64,000 nt of DNA. Source: CAMYOC01 sp963704875. GTDB taxonomy: Bacteria; Pseudomonadota; Gammaproteobacteria; Steroidobacterales; XN24. Shown piece after piece: positions 26,514-35,333 of this stretch. The stretch is from contig CAVPIA010000005.1 in assembly GCA_963704875.1 (NCBI GenBank), positions 248,001-312,000 of the forward strand, written 5' to 3'. Each line of letters starts with the position of its first letter. Position 1 is the first letter of the stretch. The notes below the pieces were generated by a model, which was given only the letters and a program-made list of their open reading frames with translations, was not told where the DNA came from and made no database searches. Made by a program: the position numbers and the translations under genes.

Positions 26514-27032
26514 GTGAAACAGATATTTCGCGCCCTGCTCGACATAGCAACGCTGAGACGTGGTCCTCAGGATCTGCCCGGCTCGGCGTTCTTCGCTGGC
26601 TTGATGGCCTTGTTGTATGTGCTTACAGGGGTCATCAGTATCGCCGTCTACTCCAGCAGTGCATCGCAGCTGATGGCTCAGCTGGCGCTGGATCTGGTCC
26701 TGCTGGTCGGATTTTTTAGTCTCCTGCTGAGCCTGTGCCGCCGCGGTGCGCGCTTGCGCCAGACCCTGGCGGCGATCATGGGCGCCGGCGCCTTGCTCGC
26801 CTGCTTTGCACTGCCATTGTCGTTGCTGTTGCAGTCCAGCGCCCCCGGCGATCCGTCCGCATTGATCCCCGCATTGGGTATCTATCTGATCGTGCTCTGG
26901 TCCATCAGCATCAATGGTCATATCCTGCATCGCGCGCTGGAGATCCCCTATGTCGGCGGGGTGCTGCTAGCCGCCAGCTACTTCATCCTCAACTACATCG
27001 CATTCGCCTACCTGTTTCCCGCGGAGATCTGA
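26514..27032 (+). CDS. Conserved integral membrane protein of unknown function
   Basis: A 172-residue protein with about five hydrophobic segments (near residues 26-48, 55-77, 85-106, 120-140 and 147-166) and almost no soluble loops. It has a Yip1-like look but no motif I can name. The start is GTG at 26514. The stop overlaps the mpl start (TGATG), so it is translationally coupled to a peptidoglycan-recycling gene. Function unknown. Confidence 0.75.
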   Translation: MKQIFRALLDIATLRRGPQDLPGSAFFAGLMALLYVLTGVISIAVYSSSASQLMAQLALDLVLLVGFFSLLLSLCRRGARLRQTLAAIMGAGALLACFALPLSLLLQSSAPGDPSALIPALGIYLIVLWSISINGHILHRALEIPYVGGVLLAASYFILNYIAFAYLFPAEI

Positions 27033-28399
27033 TGCATATCCATATCCTTGGTATTTGCGGCACGTTTATGGGTGGGATCGCTGCTCTGGCAAAGTCTGCC
27101 GGGCACCGGGTAACGGGCGCAGACGAAAAGGTCTATCCGCCCATGAGTACCCAGCTGGAGCAACTCGGGATCGAGATCACGCAAGGCTTCGATGCCGATC
27201 AGCTGGATCTGGAGCCGGATTGCGTGGTCGTGGGGAATGTCATGCGCCGCGGCTTGCCGGTCGTGGAAGCGCTGCTGGATCGCGGTTTGCCATATACCTC
27301 CGGGCCGGAGTGGCTGGCCAGCCATGTGCTGGCAGATCGCTGGGTGTTGGCGGTGGCAGGCACACATGGCAAGACCACGACCAGCAGCCTGTTGGCGTGG
27401 ATACTCGATCACGCCGGGCTTGACCCGGGCTTTCTGATCGGCGGTGTGCCGACGGGCTTTGGCAGTTCCGCCAGGCTGGGCAGCGGGCCGTTCTTTGTGG
27501 TCGAAGCAGACGAGTACGACACCGCCTTTTTCGACAAGCGATCCAAGTTTGTTCACTACCATCCGCGCACGCTGGTGTTGAACAATCTGGAGTTTGATCA
27601 CGCCGATATATTTCCCGACCTCGATGCAATCAAGCGCCAGTTTCATCATCTGCTGAGGACAGTTCCGGGCTCTGGTTGTGTCGTCAGCAAGCTGGATGAC
27701 GATAATCTCGAGGCGGTTCTGGAAATGGGATGCTGGACGCCGGTGGAGCGATTCTCCAGCCGTGAAGGCGCGCCATGGCGCTGTCAGCTGGTGCCCGGGG
27801 CGGGTTTCGATCTGGTGCATCCTGATGGGCGGGTCACCCGTGTCAAATGGTCGTTGAGCGGGCAACACAACGCGGAGAATGGAGTCGCCTCGATGCTGGC
27901 CGCGCGGCATGCCGGCGTGCCTCTGGAGGCTGCTGCCAGCGCGCTTGAGTCCTTCCAGGGTGTGCGTCGCAGGATGGAGTTGCGTGGCGAAGTCCACGGT
28001 GTGCGTGTCTATGACGATTTCGCCCACCACCCAACCGCGATCCGCATGACGCTTGAGGGTTTGCGCAGGGAAGTGGCTGATCGGCGAATCATTGCGGTGC
28101 TTGAGCCACGCTCGAACACCATGCGCATGGGCGTGCATCGCGAAACCCTGGCCCCGGCACTGGCCGCGGCCGACAGAGCCTTGTTGTTACGCCCTTCCGG
28201 GCTGGATTGGGAAATGGATGAGCTCGCATCGCGGACAGACACGCCGATCCGGATTTTCGGCGAACTGGAGGAACTGCGGGATTGCCTTGTGTCCGATCTG
28301 CGCAGCGGCGATCATGTAGTCATTATGAGCAATGGCGCTTTTGGCGGCTTGCACGACAGCCTGCTGGCTGCGCTTGCCGCCGCCGGACCCCAGTCATGA
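27032..28399 (+). CDS. mpl: UDP-N-acetylmuramate:tripeptide ligase Mpl
   Basis: A 455-residue Mur ligase family enzyme. The N-terminus MHIHILGICGTFMGG and the ATP-binding GTHGKTTTSS are typical of Mpl and close to MurC. It joins recycled L-Ala-gamma-D-Glu-meso-DAP to UDP-MurNAc, which saves cell-wall material. It overlaps the membrane-protein gene upstream (TGATG) and ubiX downstream (ATGA). Confidence 0.95.
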   Translation: MHIHILGICGTFMGGIAALAKSAGHRVTGADEKVYPPMSTQLEQLGIEITQGFDADQLDLEPDCVVVGNVMRRGLPVVEALLDRGLPYTSGPEWLASHVLADRWVLAVAGTHGKTTTSSLLAWILDHAGLDPGFLIGGVPTGFGSSARLGSGPFFVVEADEYDTAFFDKRSKFVHYHPRTLVLNNLEFDHADIFPDLDAIKRQFHHLLRTVPGSGCVVSKLDDDNLEAVLEMGCWTPVERFSSREGAPWRCQLVPGAGFDLVHPDGRVTRVKWSLSGQHNAENGVASMLAARHAGVPLEAAASALESFQGVRRRMELRGEVHGVRVYDDFAHHPTAIRMTLEGLRREVADRRIIAVLEPRSNTMRMGVHRETLAPALAAADRALLLRPSGLDWEMDELASRTDTPIRIFGELEELRDCLVSDLRSGDHVVIMSNGAFGGLHDSLLAALAAAGPQS

Positions 28400-29031
28400 G
28401 ACATCGCGAAGCCGCACATCGTATCGCCCTGGCATGGACCGGGGCCTCCGGCATCCAGTATGGCTTGCGGCTGCTGGAGTGCCTGCTGGAATCAGGTTGC
28501 CAGGTTTCGCTGATGGTCTCGAAGCCGGCTCAGGTGGTCGCCTCGATGGAGACTGATCTTGTGTTGCCGGCGCGCCCCGCCGATATACAGAGCATGCTGG
28601 CCAGGCAGTTCTCCGCTGCGCCAGGGCAGCTTGCGGTCTATGGCCGTGAACAATGGACTGCGCCGCCAGCCAGCGGTTCTGCGGTGGCCGACGCCATGGT
28701 GATCTGTCCCTGCACTACCGCGACGATCTCCGCCGTGGCGACCGGTGCCAGCCGCTCGCTGATCGAGCGTGCCGCTGACGTCGTCCTCAAGGAAAGCCGC
28801 AAATTGCTGCTGGTGGTCCGGGAGACGCCTTTATCCGTTATCCATCTGGAGAACATGCTGCGTCTGGCGCAGGCGGGTGCGATCGTGATGCCCGCGGCGC
28901 CGGGTTTCTATCATCGCCCGCAACAGGTGTCTGAGCTGGTCGACTTCATGGTTGCCAGAGTCATGGACCATCTCGGTCTTGCCCAGACCCTGGTCCCGCC
29001 ATGGGGCAGCAGTGACGACAGCGACGGTTGA
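28396..29031 (+). CDS. ubiX: Flavin prenyltransferase UbiX
   Basis: A 211-residue flavoprotein. LAWTGASGIQYGLRLLE near the N-terminus, VLKESRKLLLVVRETPLSVIHLENM and PAAPGFYHRPQ match UbiX throughout. It prenylates FMN to make the cofactor of the UbiD decarboxylase in ubiquinone synthesis. The ATG at 28396 overlaps the mpl stop. ubiD is not in the window. Confidence 0.96.
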   Translation: MRHREAAHRIALAWTGASGIQYGLRLLECLLESGCQVSLMVSKPAQVVASMETDLVLPARPADIQSMLARQFSAAPGQLAVYGREQWTAPPASGSAVADAMVICPCTTATISAVATGASRSLIERAADVVLKESRKLLLVVRETPLSVIHLENMLRLAQAGAIVMPAAPGFYHRPQQVSELVDFMVARVMDHLGLAQTLVPPWGSSDDSDG

Positions 29032-29053
29032 GCAGGCGAGCAGCGATCCGACG

Positions 29054-29641
29054 ATGGAAGAAGCCGGCATAGAAATCCCCATTTTCCCGCTGCGCACGGT
29101 ACTGTATCCGGGCGGCCCATTGCCGTTGAGGATATTTGAGACCCGTTATGTGGATATGGTCGGCCGGTGCCTTAAACAGGATCTTGGTTTCGGCGTCATT
29201 GCCCAGCTGGAAGGCTCTGAGTTGGGTAGCCCGGTTCTGCATCAGATAGGGACCCTGGCGCGTATCGTCGACTGGTATCAATTCGATGATGGCCTGCTGG
29301 GCATTACCGCCGTGGGGGAAACCCGCTTCCTGCTGACTGAAACGCACCGTCAGGAAGATGGTCTGAATCTCGGCCACATCGAGTTTCTGGAGCCAGAGGC
29401 GCCGATGCCGTTGCCCGCGCGGTTCAGTGCTTTGCTGACCCTGCTGGAAAACGTGATGGCGGAGCTGGAACCCCAGTATCGATTTATCGAAAAAGATTTC
29501 GAAGACGCCAGCTGGATTGGCTACCGACTGGCCGAGGTTCTGCCGCTGAGTCTGGAGCAGAAACAGCATTGTCTGGAATTGAGTGATCCCTTGCGGCGTC
29601 TGGAAATGCTGGTGCCGCTGGTGGAATCGCTGCGGCAATGA
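29054..29641 (+). CDS. LON N-terminal-domain protein (peptidase-S16 substrate-binding-like)
   Basis: A 195-residue stand-alone Lon substrate-binding domain: IPIFPLRTVLYPGGPLPLRIFE at the N-terminus, FGVIAQLEGSE, then a helical C-terminal part. It lacks the AAA+ and protease domains of Lon. Such proteins are widespread but their role is unclear. ATG 29054 is chosen because the LON domain begins directly after it; GTG 29012 would overlap ubiX and add 14 residues. Confidence 0.85.
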   Translation: MEEAGIEIPIFPLRTVLYPGGPLPLRIFETRYVDMVGRCLKQDLGFGVIAQLEGSELGSPVLHQIGTLARIVDWYQFDDGLLGITAVGETRFLLTETHRQEDGLNLGHIEFLEPEAPMPLPARFSALLTLLENVMAELEPQYRFIEKDFEDASWIGYRLAEVLPLSLEQKQHCLELSDPLRRLEMLVPLVESLRQ

Positions 29642-29693
29642 AGGCTGTCAAAGCCAGTGTCTGCCGCCGCTGGCTCTGGAATGGGACAACGAC

Positions 29694-29957
29694 ATGAGTG
29701 ACTCCGAGAAGCCAAGGCCCGGGCCGTATTGCGTGGACCTGGAGCAGGGCAAAACCTATTTCTGGTGCCGCTGTGGCCGAAGTCAGCGGCAGCCGTTTTG
29801 TGATGGCTCCCACCAGGGTAGTGGTGTGGAACCGATTCGCTTCGAAGCCGAGCGCAGCGAAACGGCATGGTTGTGTGGTTGCAAACGCAGCGCAGCGGCG
29901 CCGATGTGTGATGGCAGCCATAATCGACCGGTCATGCACGAGACAGTGGATGAGTGA
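29694..29957 (+). CDS. Dual CDGSH iron-sulfur domain protein
   Basis: An 87-residue protein with two CDGSH motifs in tandem. The first uses C25, C27, C36 and H40, the second C61, C63, C72 and H76, giving two 3Cys-1His [2Fe-2S] clusters. These resemble the type III mitoNEET family (Miner2-like), which acts in electron or cluster transfer. The bacterial role is not established. It overlaps the next gene by 8 bases and was missed as a short gene inside longer open frames. Confidence 0.9.
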   Translation: MSDSEKPRPGPYCVDLEQGKTYFWCRCGRSQRQPFCDGSHQGSGVEPIRFEAERSETAWLCGCKRSAAAPMCDGSHNRPVMHETVDE

Positions 29958-30294
29958 GAACACGCGTGTGGTTTGTGTGCACCGGATGACTGATCCGATC
30001 GAGGCAAATCTGCTCAAGGGTCTGCTGCAACAGGAGGGTATCCCTGCGGAGATCAGCGGTGAGGATCTGGTCGGTGCGTATTCTGGTGTGCCCAGAGTGT
30101 GCGACGTGCGGCTGCTGGTGCCGCCGGCTTATCGGCTTGCGGCAGACGCCCTGATCAAGGCCTATGAGGCGGCGAAAGGGGCACCCCCGAACGAGTCGGT
30201 GTGGATTTGCGCTGGCTGCGGCGAGGAGAACGCGATGAGTTTCGAGACCTGCTGGCAATGCGGGCATTGCCAGCAAGACGGAGCGACAATGTGA
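29950..30294 (+). CDS. DUF2007 protein with C-terminal zinc ribbon
   Basis: A 114-residue two-domain protein. Residues 5-75 fit the DUF2007 putative signal-transducing fold (VHRMTDPIEANLLKGLLQQEGI, then VRLLVPP). Residues 84-107 carry C87, C90, C101 and C104 in a WICAGCGEEN...CWQCG pattern, a RanBP2-type zinc finger. Its function is unknown. It overlaps the CDGSH gene by 8 bases and the hydrolase gene by 4 (GTGA), so the three are very likely made together. Confidence 0.82.
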   Translation: MSENTRVVCVHRMTDPIEANLLKGLLQQEGIPAEISGEDLVGAYSGVPRVCDVRLLVPPAYRLAADALIKAYEAAKGAPPNESVWICAGCGEENAMSFETCWQCGHCQQDGATM

Positions 30295-31286
30295 AGCGTT
30301 TGTCGGAACAGGTCCGCCTGATACTTATTCACGGCATGGCGCGCAAGCCGCCGGAGCAGGCCTGGCTGGCGTTGTGGCGGACCTGTTTGCTGGAGAATCT
30401 GCAGGTCCAGGATCCGGCCCTGGGGCGCAGGCTGGCGGATGACCCGGAATTACTGGTGTCTGCCTACTGGGCAGACGCGGTGCCGGACCACCTGGCCGAG
30501 CTTCCCGCCAGGGTCCGGGGGCTAAAACAATCTGTCGCGGCGCTGGTGGCTTTGCGCAGAGAGTACAAAGCCGCACTTCATGTGCCTGCCGCGGGTCTGA
30601 CCATGGCGCAATACAGAGATTTCGCGCCGCACATTATCGAAGCACTGCATGCCGCGCTGGTATTCGGACCGTCGATTCGAACCGGCCATGGATGGGAACT
30701 GGACCGTTATCATCGCGATAGCGGAGTAGCGGATCGAATCCGGCGACCCCTTGAGCAGCGTCTGCGCGAGTGCTGGGACCAGGGGCGCCGCGTGGTGATC
30801 CTGGCTCATTCACTCGGTGGTGCGGTCGCCTATGACGCGTTGTGGCGATTTGCGCATCGGCCGGAACCCGAGTTTCGCAATTACCGCAAGCACAAGGTCG
30901 ACTTGCTGGTCACCATGGGGGTGCCGCTGGCCGAACCCTATGTCCAGGAGATCATGCTCAGCGGACGGGCGCTTGCGAATCGTGCAGCTCCGCTGGTCGG
31001 CCAACGCCGCCAGGCATGGCTGGGAAATCTCAGGCGCTGGCACAACTACGCTGCGCTCGGAGACATCGTCTGTCAGGATCTGGATATGGAGGCGCAGTTT
31101 TTTGCCGGCATGCGGCGCGATCTGGGTCCGTATCGCGAGCGCGACCTGCGCGATTACCGCGGCTTATTCAATGCCTATCGCGAACCGGAAGGCGGGCCCA
31201 ACCCGCACAAGGCGTTTGGATATCTGAACCAGCCGAAACTGGCGCAGCAGCTCAGTCGCCTATTGCGACAACTCGACCGCGACTGA
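30291..31286 (+). CDS. Alpha/beta hydrolase (lipase-like fold) of unknown substrate
   Basis: A 331-residue protein. An early strand LILIHGMARK and the nucleophile elbow A-H-S174-L-G-G identify a serine hydrolase with alpha/beta fold, and ALGDIVCQD near residue 262 may hold the acidic residue. No signal peptide is present, so it is cytosolic. Substrate unknown. GTG 30291 overlaps the DUF2007 stop; the longer open frame from 30201 lies inside that gene and is rejected. It is convergent with hemL at a distance of 20 bases, with no terminator between them. Confidence 0.78.
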   Translation: MKRLSEQVRLILIHGMARKPPEQAWLALWRTCLLENLQVQDPALGRRLADDPELLVSAYWADAVPDHLAELPARVRGLKQSVAALVALRREYKAALHVPAAGLTMAQYRDFAPHIIEALHAALVFGPSIRTGHGWELDRYHRDSGVADRIRRPLEQRLRECWDQGRRVVILAHSLGGAVAYDALWRFAHRPEPEFRNYRKHKVDLLVTMGVPLAEPYVQEIMLSGRALANRAAPLVGQRRQAWLGNLRRWHNYAALGDIVCQDLDMEAQFFAGMRRDLGPYRERDLRDYRGLFNAYREPEGGPNPHKAFGYLNQPKLAQQLSRLLRQLDRD

Positions 31287-31306
31287 TCAACGCCTTCGCC
31301 ACGGGT

Positions 31307-32590
31307 TCAGGCCATTTCGGCAAACGCGACTTTCGCAGCCGCGAGCGTTGCGTCAATGTCCTCTGCTGAATGCGCGGCAGAAACAAATCCGGCTTCGTAA
31401 GAGGAGGGCGCAAGATAAACGCCCTGGCGCAACATGGCGTGGAAGAAGCGGCGGAAACGCTCTCCATCACACGCCATCACCTGGTCAAATGAGGTAATCG
31501 GCGAGACCGCCGAGAAGAAGCATCCGAACATGCCGCCGGCCTGGTGCGTGGAGAACTCGATGCCCGCCTCACCGGCGGCGGTGCTGAGTCCATCTACCAG
31601 TGATCTGGTGCGTTCGCCAAGGCTGTCGTAGAAGCCCGGCGCGCTGATGCGTTCCAGTGTCTCCAGACCCGCTGCCATGGCCACCGGATTGCCGGATAAT
31701 GTGCCGGCCTGATAGACCGGTCCGGCTGGCGCGATATGCTGCATGACGTCGGTTCTGCCGCCGAACGCGCCCACCGGCATGCCGCCGCCGATGATTTTTC
31801 CCAGGGTCGTGAGATCGGGCCTTATCCCGTAGATCGATTGCGCACCGCCTCTGGCGACGCGGAAGCCGGTCATCACTTCGTCAAAAATCAGCAAGGCCCC
31901 GTATTCGTCACAAACAGCGCGCAAGCCTTCCAGAAAGCCATCGACCGGGGGCACCATATTCATGTTACCGGCAATCGGTTCAATGATGATGCAGGCGATC
32001 TGCTCACCGAGCTCGGCAAACGCGCTGCGGACCTGCTCAATGTCATTAAAGCTCAGGGTGATGGTGTGCGCCGCGACGGAGGCGGGTACACCCGGAGAAG
32101 TCGGTACACCGAGGGTCAGCGCGCCGGACCCGGCCTTGACCAGCAGCGAGTCTGAGTGGCCGTGATAGCAGCCTTCAAACTTGACGATCTTGTCGCGCCC
32201 GGTGAACCCTCTGGCCAGCCGGATCGCGCTCATCGTGGCCTCGGTGCCCGAGCTGGTGAATCGCACCTGCTCGATACTTGGCATCGTCTCGCAGACTTTT
32301 CGTGCCAAAGCTGTTTCTGATGCCGTCGGCGCGCCATAACTGAGTCCGCGATCCGCGGCTTGCTTGACCGCCTCGATCACGCCCCGGTCGGCGTGGCCAA
32401 GAATCATCGGTCCCCAGGAGCCGATATAGTCGATATAGCGACGCTCATCCTCGTCGAAAATGTACGCACCGGCCGCTCGCTTGACGAATACGGGGGTGCC
32501 GCCGACCGAGCCAAACGCGCGTACAGGCGAATTGACACCGCCAGGAATATAGCGTTTTGCTTCTTCGAACAGGGGATCGCTTCGATTCAT
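31307..32590 (-). CDS. hemL: Glutamate-1-semialdehyde 2,1-aminomutase
   Basis: A 427-residue class III PLP aminotransferase. It starts MNRSDPLFEEAKRYIPGGVNSPVRAF, the HemL signature, and includes GHSDSLL and the PLP-lysine segment FDEVMTGFR...TLGKIIGGGMPVGAFGG. It makes 5-aminolevulinate for haem. ATG 32590 follows AAGGAG at good spacing; the upstream start in the open frame has no ribosome site. It lies 35 bases after thiE. Confidence 0.97.
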   Translation of the reverse strand: MNRSDPLFEEAKRYIPGGVNSPVRAFGSVGGTPVFVKRAAGAYIFDEDERRYIDYIGSWGPMILGHADRGVIEAVKQAADRGLSYGAPTASETALARKVCETMPSIEQVRFTSSGTEATMSAIRLARGFTGRDKIVKFEGCYHGHSDSLLVKAGSGALTLGVPTSPGVPASVAAHTITLSFNDIEQVRSAFAELGEQIACIIIEPIAGNMNMVPPVDGFLEGLRAVCDEYGALLIFDEVMTGFRVARGGAQSIYGIRPDLTTLGKIIGGGMPVGAFGGRTDVMQHIAPAGPVYQAGTLSGNPVAMAAGLETLERISAPGFYDSLGERTRSLVDGLSTAAGEAGIEFSTHQAGGMFGCFFSAVSPITSFDQVMACDGERFRRFFHAMLRQGVYLAPSSYEAGFVSAAHSAEDIDATLAAAKVAFAEMA

Positions 32591-32625
32591 CGCTGGCCGG
32601 CTCCTTGGGCGATTCAACGGGGCGT

Positions 32626-33315
32626 TTATTCTAGCCTATTGCCGCCGGTCTGAGCCTGGAACAGCGTGCTGAATTCTCTGGCGGCGGCGCCGGGATCGGC
32701 CGTATCGAACAGACCGCTGATCACCGCAAGCGCGTGACAGCCGGCATCGATCAGCGGCGGCGCGTTTTGCGGCGTGATGCCGCCGATCGCCACCACCGGG
32801 CAATCCAGTTCCCGCGTTGCCTGGCGATACAGCGCCAGTGGTGCGCGAATCGCATGCGGTTTGGTCGAGGAGACAAAGGCGCTACCGAAAGCGACATAAC
32901 TGGCACCGTCCCTGACTGCCTGCCGGGCGTGCGGGAGCGAATCGTAGCAGGAGATGCCGATCAAAAATGCCGCGCCGGCCCGGGCGCGCGCGGACGCGCA
33001 ATCCAGATCCGATCTCCCAAGATGCACACCATCCGCGCCGACATCCAGAGCCAGATCGAGATCGTCATTGACGATAAATCTCGCGGCGTGTTGCCGGCAC
33101 AGATCCCTGATCGCTTTCGCCAGCGCCAGCCGCGGAATTAATTCCGGTCGCTTGTCTCGATACTGGACAGTACGGGCGCCACCGTGCAGGCAGCCGCTGA
33201 CTTCGTCCAGCAGACGCGAATCGGCGGCAGATTCCGATACGGATTCCAATCCGCCGACCTGCTCCGGGGTGATCGCATAGAGCCCCGTCGGCAGCCCCGC
33301 CTGGACGCTAGTCAT
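32626..33315 (-). CDS. thiE: Thiamine-phosphate synthase
   Basis: A 229-residue TIM-barrel enzyme. LYAITPE, VQYRDKR, FIVNDDLDLALDVGADGVHLGRSDL and VAIGGITPQN are the ThiE motifs; they bind HMP-PP and thiazole phosphate. The N-terminus is about 10 residues longer than usual. ATG 33315 overlaps the thiD stop in 8 bases (ATGACTAG). ThiD makes its substrate, HMP-PP. Confidence 0.96.
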   Translation of the reverse strand: MTSVQAGLPTGLYAITPEQVGGLESVSESAADSRLLDEVSGCLHGGARTVQYRDKRPELIPRLALAKAIRDLCRQHAARFIVNDDLDLALDVGADGVHLGRSDLDCASARARAGAAFLIGISCYDSLPHARQAVRDGASYVAFGSAFVSSTKPHAIRAPLALYRQATRELDCPVVAIGGITPQNAPPLIDAGCHALAVISGLFDTADPGAAAREFSTLFQAQTGGNRLE

Positions 33316-34123
33316 CCTGTGCTGCGACCAGCCGGCGGGGAACATGCTGGCCGTTCCCCGGCCGGTAGGCTTGCTGCAGGGCCTGCCAGGTATAACGCTG
33401 TGCTTCCGCGACCGCCGCCGGTATCGGCCGTCCCCGGGCGATCAGTGCTGTGATCGCGGCGGCCAGCGTGCAGCCGGAACCATGATACTGCTCTGGCAGA
33501 CGGCGCCAGCGGAACACCTCAGCCATGCCGTCCTTGCCATACAGCACATTTTCGACGCCCGGCGTGTCTTCGTCCGCACCCTTGGCCAGGACGTAGCGGC
33601 AGCCATACGCAAGCAACGCCCGCGCAAAGCCATCGCGATCGTCGGATAGTGAGCTGCGGCGGGCTTCCCCGGCCAGACGCCGGATTTCCAGTGCATTAGG
33701 GGTTAACAGCGTGGTCAATGGTAGCAAGCGGTCGAGCAGCGTCGCGGTCAACGCGTCTTCGGCCAGCGCGGCGCCGCCGGCTGCGACCAGCACCGGGTCA
33801 AGCACCACAGGAATATTCGGATGCTCCTGCAGCAGATCCGCCACGAGCCCGGCAATTTCACTGGTTGCCAGCAAGCCGATCTTGATCGCACGCACATGCA
33901 GATCCGCCAGCACGGCGCGAGCCTGCGCGATGACCAACTCTGCCGCCGCAGCCTCCACCCGATAGGCATTACGTGTGTCCTGCACGGTCAGTGCAGTGAC
34001 GACCGGCGCAGGGTGGCCGCCCAGGGCCGCTATCGCCTGTATATCTGCGCTGATCCCGGCACCGCCAGACGGATCATTGCCGGCGATGATCATCACCACC
34101 GGCGGGCTGTTCGTGGGGCTCAT
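33308..34123 (-). CDS. thiD: Hydroxymethylpyrimidine/phosphomethylpyrimidine kinase
   Basis: A 271-residue ribokinase-family kinase. IIAGNDPSGGAGISADI near the N-terminus and VLDPVLVAAGG are ThiD signatures, and YHGSGCTLAAAI is the anion-hole motif. It phosphorylates HMP twice to HMP-PP for ThiE. It is first in the thiD-thiE-hemL run and divergent from the rubredoxin gene, an arrangement also seen in pseudomonads. Confidence 0.96.
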   Translation of the reverse strand: MSPTNSPPVVMIIAGNDPSGGAGISADIQAIAALGGHPAPVVTALTVQDTRNAYRVEAAAAELVIAQARAVLADLHVRAIKIGLLATSEIAGLVADLLQEHPNIPVVLDPVLVAAGGAALAEDALTATLLDRLLPLTTLLTPNALEIRRLAGEARRSSLSDDRDGFARALLAYGCRYVLAKGADEDTPGVENVLYGKDGMAEVFRWRRLPEQYHGSGCTLAAAITALIARGRPIPAAVAEAQRYTWQALQQAYRPGNGQHVPRRLVAAQDD

Positions 34124-34214
34124 AAAGGGCGGGGTTCCGGTTGCAGGTCCATGCGTGGGAGAATATGCGAATTGCTGCCGACTATCGACCGCTCAAAATA
34201 AAAAAAGGAATCCA

Positions 34215-34379
34215 ATGAAGGCCTACATGTGCGTTATATGTGGTTACGTCTATGAAGAAGAAAAAGGCGAGCCTGAATCCGGGATCGAACCGGGCACCCG
34301 CTGGGAGGATGTCCCTCTGACCTGGCGTTGCCCGGACTGTGGTGCGGGCAAGGAAGACTTTGAGATGGTCGAGATCTGA
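34215..34379 (+). CDS. rubA: Rubredoxin
   Basis: A 54-residue rubredoxin. The iron site is C6, C9, C39 and C42 (CVICGY and CPDCG). The tyrosine-rich N-terminus and W30 in TRWEDVP are typical. It is a one-electron carrier, often paired with alkane hydroxylase, superoxide reductase or rubredoxin reductase; no such partner is in the window. AAAAGGAA precedes the ATG. It was hidden inside a longer open frame. Confidence 0.95.
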   Translation: MKAYMCVICGYVYEEEKGEPESGIEPGTRWEDVPLTWRCPDCGAGKEDFEMVEI

Positions 34380-34442
34380 GGCGACGCCTGGTCCCGGCGC
34401 GCAGCCGGCCTGCGTCTCAATCCATCTGCTGCGCGGGGCTGA

Positions 34443-35333
34443 CTAAGGGGCCGGGGACCAGTTGCTGACCTTCTGTCCCCGATTCTCCAGCAATCGAATC
34501 AGGCTGTCTTTGCCAACCAGATGCAAGGCGCCGACAACCACCAGCGATGTTCCCCGGCGCGATCCCAGATCGATGATCTTGTCCGCCCAGTCGCGATTAC
34601 GCCTGGTCACCAGCGCGTCATACACCTCCGGATAATCGGCGAAGCTGCTGCCCATGAGCCGCGCCAGTGCGGTCGAGTCGCCATCTCGCCAGGCGCGGAT
34701 CATCGAGTCCATTTCTGCTTCTGCCGAGCCGGCTTCCTCGAGTGTTTGCAGCAGCAGCATCGACTGGACTCTGGCCGGCATGGCGTCAAACAGGCGCAGC
34801 TGAAATTCCATGGTCTCAAGCCCTGAAATCGGCTTGCCGTCGATCCTGGCTTGTCCTGACAGATAGGACTCCAGACCCAATTCAGGATTGAACCCGGCCT
34901 TCATCATCTGCAGGTTCATAATCGTCAGCGCGGCAAACCAGGGCTCGAAACTTTCCATCAAAGCCAGCTCAAAGCCGAGCCCGCTGGCCAGTTTGCTGGC
35001 TCGATCGAAATCCCTGCGACCCATGATGGAAGACATGCTGCTGCCTGGCTCCAGCGTCGCCATTTGTGTAATCAGCATCTGCGCAGCCAGCGGATCCAGT
35101 TTGCCGGTGTCGATCTCCATCACCAGGTTATCAGCGGCTGCATAAGCCGCCTCCACCGAGGCAGGCAGCGGGTAGTCCTGCTGTCGCAACACATGAACCG
35201 AGCCAAGCATCAGCACGGTGCCGGCGCTGCCCTGATATTCCCAGATCGCGGGACCCCTGGCATTGACCGTGGACGCACCGAGCAAAAGCCAAAGTGAGCT
35301 TGCGATAATCAGGAATCTCAACAGTCTGCTCAT
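34443..35333 (-). CDS. TraB/GumN family protein, exported
   Basis: A 296-residue protein with a signal peptide (about residues 1-25, ending VNARG). The TraB/GumN motifs are GSVHVL near residue 44, ESFEPWFA, GLES and the C-terminal RNRDWADKI and VVVGALHLVGKDSL. The family has conserved His and Glu residues suggestive of a metal-dependent hydrolase, with some members tied to pheromone or xanthan systems; the activity here is unknown. It overlaps the aldolase gene by four bases (ATGA), and it is third in the cpdA run. Confidence 0.85.
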   Translation of the reverse strand: MSRLLRFLIIASSLWLLLGASTVNARGPAIWEYQGSAGTVLMLGSVHVLRQQDYPLPASVEAAYAAADNLVMEIDTGKLDPLAAQMLITQMATLEPGSSMSSIMGRRDFDRASKLASGLGFELALMESFEPWFAALTIMNLQMMKAGFNPELGLESYLSGQARIDGKPISGLETMEFQLRLFDAMPARVQSMLLLQTLEEAGSAEAEMDSMIRAWRDGDSTALARLMGSSFADYPEVYDALVTRRNRDWADKIIDLGSRRGTSLVVVGALHLVGKDSLIRLLENRGQKVSNWSPAP

